This document shows positions 59,836-64,000 of a stretch of 64,000 bases of DNA, one piece after another. A program made the translations under genes and the position numbers. Location of the stretch: the NCBI GenBank assembly GCA_002102225.1, contig LQPB01000014.1, forward strand, positions 1 through 64,000, written 5' to 3'. Source of the DNA: Mycobacterium interjectum (lineage in GTDB: Bacteria; Actinomycetota; Actinomycetes; Mycobacteriales; Mycobacteriaceae). Under the pieces are notes generated by a model. It saw nothing but the letters and a program-made list of their open reading frames with translations. It ran no database searches and was not told the origin of the DNA. Position 1 is the stretch's first letter. Each line of letters begins with the position of its first letter.

Positions 59836-60677
59836 CCGGGCCGGACGGTGCCGGTCAGGTACGGATACCCCTTGGCGACGTTGCGCAGCGACAGATCCCA
59901 GCCGCCGTCATCGCCCTGGTCGATGTACAGCCCCGCGGTGCCGGGCAGCACCAGCGGCTTGCCGAACCGCACCGAGTACTGCACCTGGTCGGGCAGTCGG
60001 GCCTCGATGTTGGCCAATACCGCTGCGGCGCTGAACATCCCGTGCGCGATGACGGTCGGGAAGCCGAACAGCTTGGCGGCGATCGGGTTGGTGTGGATCG
60101 GGTTGTGGTCGCCGCCGACGGCGGCGTAGCGGCGAATCTGGCCGGGACTGACCCGCAGCACGGTGCTGGGCGGCGGCAGCTTGGGCTGCTTCTGCGGGGG
60201 CGGTTTGGGCTCGTCCGACAGGCTGGTGCGTTGCTGGTGCAGGAAGGTGGTCACCTGGTGCCACGCGTCCGCATTGCCGACGCTGACGTCGGTCACCAGG
60301 TCCACCAGCAGGCCCTTGCGGTGCTCGCGCAGGTTCTCCGCGTGCACGCGCACGCCGACCGTATCGGTCACCGCGATCGGGCGGTACTGCGTGATGTGGT
60401 TCTCGGTGTGCACGGATCCCATTGCCGCGAACGGAAAGTCGAAGCCGGTCACCAGCGACATCAGCGCGGGAAAGGTCAACGCGAACGGGTAGGTCAGCGG
60501 CACGTGGTTGCCGTAACGCAGGCCGGTGACCCCCGCGTACTCGGCCACGTGGGCGTGGTCGATGGGTAGCTCGTCGATGGTCACCGTGCGGGTGGGCAGC
60601 TGGTCCGAGCGAGGCACCACCGGCAGCGCCCCGGCCGCCGCCCGCAGCATGTTCTTCAGGCCGCTTGGCTGGTTCAT
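59832..60677 (-). CDS. htdX: (3R)-hydroxyacyl-thioester dehydratase HtdX
   Basis: 281-aa double-hotdog MaoC protein. The hydratase-2 motif AAVGGDHNPIHTNPIAAKLFGFPTVIAHGMFSAA is near residues 184-217, with catalytic Asp and His in GGDHNPIH. In M. tuberculosis HtdX hydrates or dehydrates long-chain 3-hydroxyacyl thioesters. The ATG at 60677 has GAGGAGA 7 nt upstream. It follows fabG4 by 19 bp, so the reductase and dehydratase are one operon, as in H37Rv. Its 3' end overlaps that of the convergent ClC gene by 4 bp. Confidence 0.94.
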   Translation of the reverse strand: MNQPSGLKNMLRAAAGALPVVPRSDQLPTRTVTIDELPIDHAHVAEYAGVTGLRYGNHVPLTYPFALTFPALMSLVTGFDFPFAAMGSVHTENHITQYRPIAVTDTVGVRVHAENLREHRKGLLVDLVTDVSVGNADAWHQVTTFLHQQRTSLSDEPKPPPQKQPKLPPPSTVLRVSPGQIRRYAAVGGDHNPIHTNPIAAKLFGFPTVIAHGMFSAAAVLANIEARLPDQVQYSVRFGKPLVLPGTAGLYIDQGDDGGWDLSLRNVAKGYPYLTGTVRPG

Positions 60678-60696
60678 CAGGTTCTCCTCGAAAGCC

Positions 60697-62061
60697 CTAT
60701 GCGCCCAACATCGCCTGGCCGCAGACCCGAATAACGTTGCCGGTCACCGCGTTCGAGGCTGGGCTGGCGAAGTAGGCGATCGCTTCGGCGACGTCGACGG
60801 GCTGCCCGCCCTGCAGCAGCGAATTCATCCGGCGGCCCACCTCGCGGGTGGCCAGCGGGATGGCGGCGGTCATCTGGGTTTCGATGAATCCCGGGGCGAC
60901 GGCGTTGATCGTGATGCCCTTCTCATACAGCCCCGGCGCGAGCGCCTGGGTGAGGCCGATCATGCCGGCCTTGGTGGTGGCGTAGTTGGTCTGCCCGCGG
61001 TTGCCCGCGATGCCGGCCATCGACGACAGACCGATCACCCGGCCGCCCTCACCGATGCAGCCGTTGCCGACGAGTCCTTCGGTAAGCCGCAGCGGGGCAA
61101 GGAGATTGACGGCCAGCACCGCGTCCCAGCGGGCGTCGTCCATGTTGGCCAACAGCTTGTCGCGGGTGATGCCGGCGTTGTTGACCAAGACGTCGGCGTG
61201 CCCGGCGTAGTGGTCCCGCAGGTGCTCGGCGATCTTGTCGACGGCGTCGTCGGCGGTGACGTCGAGCCACAGCGCGGTGCCCCCGACCCGGCTGGCGGTT
61301 TCGGCCAGCGCCTCGGCGGCCGACTCGACGTCGATCGCGACAACGCGGGCCCCGTCACGGGCGAACACCTCGGCGATGCACGCGCCGATGCCGCGGGCGG
61401 CGCCGGTGACGATCGCGACCTTGCCGTCCAGCGGCCGGTCCCAGTCGGCCGGCGGCGTGGAATCGGCCTCCCCGACGTAGAAAACCTGGCCGTCGACGTA
61501 CGCCGACTTGCCGGACAGGATGAACCGCATCGTCGATTCCAGGCCCGTGGCCGCGGGTTTGGCGGCCGGCGACAGGTAGACCAGCTGCACGGTGGCCCCG
61601 TTGCGCAGTTCCTTGCCCAGCGAACGGGTGAACCCCTCCAGCGCGCGCTGCGCGATCCGCTCGTCGGTGCCGGCGGTGGCGTCGGGCGTGGTGCCGACCA
61701 CGACGACGCGCGCGCTGTGGCCCAGATTGCGCAGCACCGGGGTGAAGAACTCGTAGAGCGCCCTCAGCCCGGCCGGGGCGGTGATCCCGGTGGCGTCGAA
61801 CACCAGGCCGGCGAACTGATCGGCCCACCGGCCGCCCAGGTTGGCGCCCACCACGTCGTAGTCCTTGGCCAACGCCGCGCGCAGCGGCTCGACCACCCGG
61901 CCCTCACCGCCGATCAACAGGGACCCGGCCAGCGGGGGATCGCCGGGGGAGTAGCGGCGGAGGTTCTCGGGTTGCGGGACGCCAAGTTGCTTTGCCAGAA
62001 ACGATCCGGGCCCGGAGTTGACGACCTGCGAGAACAGATCGGACGAGCGCTTGGGAGCCAC
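60697..62061 (-). CDS. fabG4: High-molecular-weight 3-oxoacyl reductase FabG4
   Basis: 454 aa, the same length as M. tuberculosis FabG4 when started at GTG 62061 ([14 protein letters not shown]), with GGAAGG about 7 nt upstream. An ATG 15 bp earlier is possible but less likely. The N-terminal half is a flavodoxin-like degenerate domain; the C-terminal half is a complete [11 protein letters not shown] near 222, NNAG near 300, catalytic Tyr and Lys in YATTKAG near 364. It reduces 3-oxoacyl-CoA with NADH. The palindromic region shared with fadA2 lies upstream. Confidence 0.95.
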   Translation of the reverse strand: MAPKRSSDLFSQVVNSGPGSFLAKQLGVPQPENLRRYSPGDPPLAGSLLIGGEGRVVEPLRAALAKDYDVVGANLGGRWADQFAGLVFDATGITAPAGLRALYEFFTPVLRNLGHSARVVVVGTTPDATAGTDERIAQRALEGFTRSLGKELRNGATVQLVYLSPAAKPAATGLESTMRFILSGKSAYVDGQVFYVGEADSTPPADWDRPLDGKVAIVTGAARGIGACIAEVFARDGARVVAIDVESAAEALAETASRVGGTALWLDVTADDAVDKIAEHLRDHYAGHADVLVNNAGITRDKLLANMDDARWDAVLAVNLLAPLRLTEGLVGNGCIGEGGRVIGLSSMAGIAGNRGQTNYATTKAGMIGLTQALAPGLYEKGITINAVAPGFIETQMTAAIPLATREVGRRMNSLLQGGQPVDVAEAIAYFASPASNAVTGNVIRVCGQAMLGA

Positions 62062-62138
62062 TGAGCTGCCTTCCATTTTCGTTCGGGTTTGTTCGGGTGG
62101 TGGGGTGCCCGTTATCGGCCAACCGTATCGGGGACGAA

Positions 62139-62169
62139 CTTACTTCAGAGTAAGAACAGTGGGTAGTAT
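62139..62169 (+). promoter_or_regulatory. fadA2 promoter with palindromic operator candidate
   Basis: TTACTT (62140-62145) and TAGTAT (62164-62169) are 18 bp apart. The dyad CTTACT-TCAG-AGTAAG (62139-62154) overlaps the -35. It lies in the 162-bp region between fabG4 and fadA2 and could control both. The regulator is not in this window. Confidence 0.65.
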
Positions 62170-62223
62170 GGCCTGTGACGGCCGGTTCAAGACTGGTGTA
62201 CCCGGAGATACACGGAGAGAAAA

Positions 62224-63534
62224 GTGGCCCCTGAAGGTAAGAGCAGGCGACCCGTCGCGGTGCTGGGCGGCAATCGCATTCCGTTCGCGAGGTCCGACGG
62301 CGCCTACGCGGAGGCGTCCAACCAGGACATGTTCACCGCGGCCCTGGACGGCCTGGTGGACCGGTTCGGGCTGGCCGGCGAGCGGCTGGGCGCGGTGGTC
62401 GGCGGCGCGGTGCTCAAGCACAGCCGCGACTTCAACCTGACCCGCGAATGCGTGCTCGGCTCCGAGCTGTCGTCGTACACGCCGGCGTTCGACATCCAGC
62501 AGGCATGCGGGACCGGGCTGCAGGCGGCGATCGCCGCGGCCGACGGGGTGGCGTCCGGCCGCTACGAGGTCGCCGCGGCCGGCGGGGTGGACACCACCTC
62601 CGACCCGCCGATCGGGCTGGGCGACAACCTTCGTCGCCAGCTGCTCAAACTGCGCCGGTCCAAGTCCAACCTGGAGCGGCTCCGGCTGGTGGGCACGCTG
62701 CCGGCCGCCCTCGGGCTCGAGATCCCGGCCAACAGCGAGCCGCGCACCGGCCTGTCGATGGGCGAGCACGCCGCCATCACCGCCAAACAGATGGGCATCA
62801 AGCGCGTCGACCAGGACGAGCTGGCCGTCGCCAGCCATCGCAACATGTCCGCCGCCTACGACCGCGGCTTCTTCGACGACCTGGTCACACCGTTCCTGGG
62901 GCTCTACCGGGACGACAATCTGCGGCCCAACGCCAGCACCGAGAAGCTGGCGACGCTGCGGCCGGTCTTCGGCGTGAAGAACGGCGACGCGACGATGACG
63001 GCCGGCAACTCGACCCCGCTGACCGATGGCGCCTCCGTCGCGTTGCTGGCCAGCGAGGACTGGGCGGCCGCCCACTCGCTGGAGCCGCTGGCCTTCCTGG
63101 TGGACGCGGAGACCGCCGCGGTCGACTACGTCAACGGGCGCGACGGCCTGCTGATGGCGCCCACCTACGCGGTGCCCCGGCTGTTGGCCCGCAACGGGTT
63201 GAGCCTGCAGGACTTCGACTTCTACGAGATCCACGAGGCGTTCGCGTCGGTGGTGCTGGCGCACCTGCAGGCCTGGGAATCCGAGGAGTATTGCAAGGAG
63301 CGGCTGGGGCTCGACGCCGCGCTCGGCTCGATCGATCGGTCCAAGCTCAACGTCAACGGTTCGTCGCTGGCCGCCGGGCACCCCTTCGCCGCCACCGGCG
63401 GGCGGATCCTCGCGCAGGCCGCCAAGCAGCTGGCCGAGAAGAAGGCCGGGCAGAAGGGCGGCGGGACCCTCCGGGCGCTGATTTCGATCTGCGCCGCGGG
63501 CGGCCAGGGCGTCGCCGCGATCCTTCAGGCCTGA
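62224..63534 (+). CDS. fadA2: Acetyl-CoA acetyltransferase (thiolase) FadA2
   Basis: 436-aa thiolase. The nucleophile Cys is in IQQACGTGLQAAIAA near residue 97, HEAFASVVLAHLQA gives the first His, and the C-terminal ICAAGGQGVAAIL holds the second Cys. GSSLAAGHPFAATGGR near 380 is the thiolase loop. It cleaves 3-oxoacyl-CoA in beta-oxidation or joins acetyl-CoA. The GTG 62224 has GGAGAG 6 nt upstream. Its mRNA has a leader of about 50 nt from the TAGTAT promoter. The fabG4-htdX operon runs the other way, and a terminator cluster follows. Confidence 0.95.
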   Translation: MAPEGKSRRPVAVLGGNRIPFARSDGAYAEASNQDMFTAALDGLVDRFGLAGERLGAVVGGAVLKHSRDFNLTRECVLGSELSSYTPAFDIQQACGTGLQAAIAAADGVASGRYEVAAAGGVDTTSDPPIGLGDNLRRQLLKLRRSKSNLERLRLVGTLPAALGLEIPANSEPRTGLSMGEHAAITAKQMGIKRVDQDELAVASHRNMSAAYDRGFFDDLVTPFLGLYRDDNLRPNASTEKLATLRPVFGVKNGDATMTAGNSTPLTDGASVALLASEDWAAAHSLEPLAFLVDAETAAVDYVNGRDGLLMAPTYAVPRLLARNGLSLQDFDFYEIHEAFASVVLAHLQAWESEEYCKERLGLDAALGSIDRSKLNVNGSSLAAGHPFAATGGRILAQAAKQLAEKKAGQKGGGTLRALISICAAGGQGVAAILQA

Positions 63535-63540
63535 CCTCCC

Positions 63541-63567
63541 GGGGCCCGGCGCCCCGGGCCCAATGAA
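63541..63567 (+). terminator. GC-rich hairpin after fadA2
   Basis: CCCGGGG and CCCCGGG arms flank a short GC loop just after the fadA2 stop. No T-tract follows, so it is more likely a pause or mRNA-protecting hairpin than a full terminator. Confidence 0.35.
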
Positions 63568-63724
63568 ATCCGTCACAGTCGGTTACGAATCCGGGCCGCG
63601 GGGTATTCCCTCGTCCGGATAGCCCCGTGTTGTGGTCTGACCCCCCGACCCCGACGGCAATACGGGGCAATCCCTTTAGTCAGCCGCCCGGTCGCGGAAG
63701 AACGCGCTGGGCGTCCGAAAAGGG

Positions 63725-63762
63725 CCGCCGCTGGAGTGAGGGGATCCAGCGGCGGTCTTTTT
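63725..63762 (+). terminator. Intrinsic terminator 1 downstream of fadA2
   Basis: Perfect 11-bp stem CCGCCGCTGGA / TCCAGCGGCGG with a 9-nt loop, followed by TCTTTTT. Such a T-tract is rare in this genome. It ends rightward transcription, though it lies 190 bp after fadA2. Bases 63568-63724 before it show no gene; only shadows of other frames are there. Confidence 0.88.
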
Positions 63763-63793
63763 CGCTCGCTCGGGATAACCGGCGCGCAATGAG

Positions 63794-63830
63794 AAGGTCC
63801 CCCGCTTCAACGAGGAAGCGGGGGACCTTT
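63794..63830 (+). terminator. Intrinsic terminator 2, between convergent fadA2 and fadE5
   Basis: Perfect 15-bp stem AAGGTCCCCCGCTTC / GAAGCGGGGGACCTT with loop AACGAG, followed by TGTCGTTGTCG. With its long stem it may stop transcription from both sides of the convergent pair. It lies 19 bp before the fadE5 stop. Confidence 0.85.
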
Positions 63831-63848
63831 GTCGTTGTCGGACGCGGC

Positions 63849-64000
63849 TTAGAACGCGGCCTCGTCGAGCTCCATGATGTCGTTGTCCAGCGTCTCGATC
63901 ACCTCGCGGGTGCCGGCCAGCAGCGGGAGGAAGTTCTTCGCGAAGAACGACGCCACCGCGACCTTGCCCTCGTAGAACGACCGCTCGGCACCGCTGGCGC
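63849..64000 (-). CDS. fadE5: Acyl-CoA dehydrogenase FadE5, C-terminal end only
   Basis: The last 50 codons, reading [20 protein letters not shown] and ending [10 protein letters not shown] before TAA at 63849. This is the C-terminus of the long-chain acyl-CoA dehydrogenase that follows fadA2 in H37Rv (Rv0244c, about 611 aa). The helix is typical of the family's last domain. The start and the catalytic residue are outside the window. It is convergent with fadA2 with two terminators between. Confidence 0.9.
   Translation of the reverse strand, partial: ASGAERSFYEGKVAVASFFAKNFLPLLAGTREVIETLDNDIMELDEAAF

Noticed and set aside
1..64000. tRNA, rRNA, IS elements and prophage genes
   Set aside because: No cloverleaf, rRNA block, transposase or integrase was recognised in either strand by reading; small RNAs cannot be excluded.

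Overview
This window is chromosomal DNA of a slow-growing Mycobacterium. It has high-GC codon usage, mycolic-acid machinery (mmpL3, tmaT, pgfA, aftD), many fadD/fadE/echA lipid genes and two PE_PGRS genes. From memory, the gene order follows M. tuberculosis H37Rv from Rv0206c (mmpL3) to Rv0244c (fadE5), but with several insertions and replacements, so this is a relative and not the M. tuberculosis complex itself. The PE_PGRS genes point to a PGRS-bearing non-tuberculous slow grower rather than M. avium; the species cannot be fixed from this window. No IS element, CRISPR array, tRNA or rRNA was seen.

Layout. 1-6.7 kb: mmpL3 (3' end cut by the window edge), an NYN-domain protein and trmB on the minus strand, then a divergent pair of degenerate P-loop GTPase-like proteins. 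6.9-11 kb: pckA, then a SoxR regulator divergent from an SDR oxidoreductase coupled to a QueA-like protein (H37Rv has nadR/Rv0213c here). 11-19 kb: fadD4, a crotonase, a CD225 membrane protein, fadE3, a MaoC-like double hotdog protein, a class III CoA-transferase, an amidohydrolase. 19-26 kb: lipW, a methyltransferase coupled to a cytochrome b/molybdopterin oxidoreductase and a membrane protein, lipC, a WS/DGAT acyltransferase, echA1. 26-32.5 kb: accessory block with an acyl-CoA ligase coupled to a 98-aa cysteine protein, two tandem PE_PGRS genes, a TetR gene with a small leader ORF, and a crotonase remnant. 32.5-45 kb: aldehyde dehydrogenase, essential-type methyltransferase and glycosyltransferase, membrane protein, pgfA, tmaT, an inserted acyl-CoA ligase, php, fadE4. 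44.8-50 kb: TetR plus R2lox oxidase, gabD1, an acetolactate-synthase-like enzyme, a membrane protein. 50-58.6 kb: lipase-maturation-factor protein, aftD, two DUF2613 miniproteins, lpqI, TetR. 58.6-64 kb: ClC channel (in the place of vapBC24), htdX-fabG4, fadA2, and the 3' end of fadE5.

Themes. (1) Envelope biogenesis: MmpL3, PgfA, TmaT and AftD act on trehalose monomycolate and arabinogalactan. (2) Lipid turnover: ligases, dehydrogenases, hydratases, thiolase, esterases and WS/DGAT. (3) Regulation is readable: at least seven genes or uORFs have a TANNNT hexamer exactly 6 nt before their start codon, the signature of leaderless transcripts, and several palindromes overlap promoters. (4) A 54-bp repeat of 18 codons occurs at three loci (six copies), once inside a coding sequence in frame and once directly before aftD.
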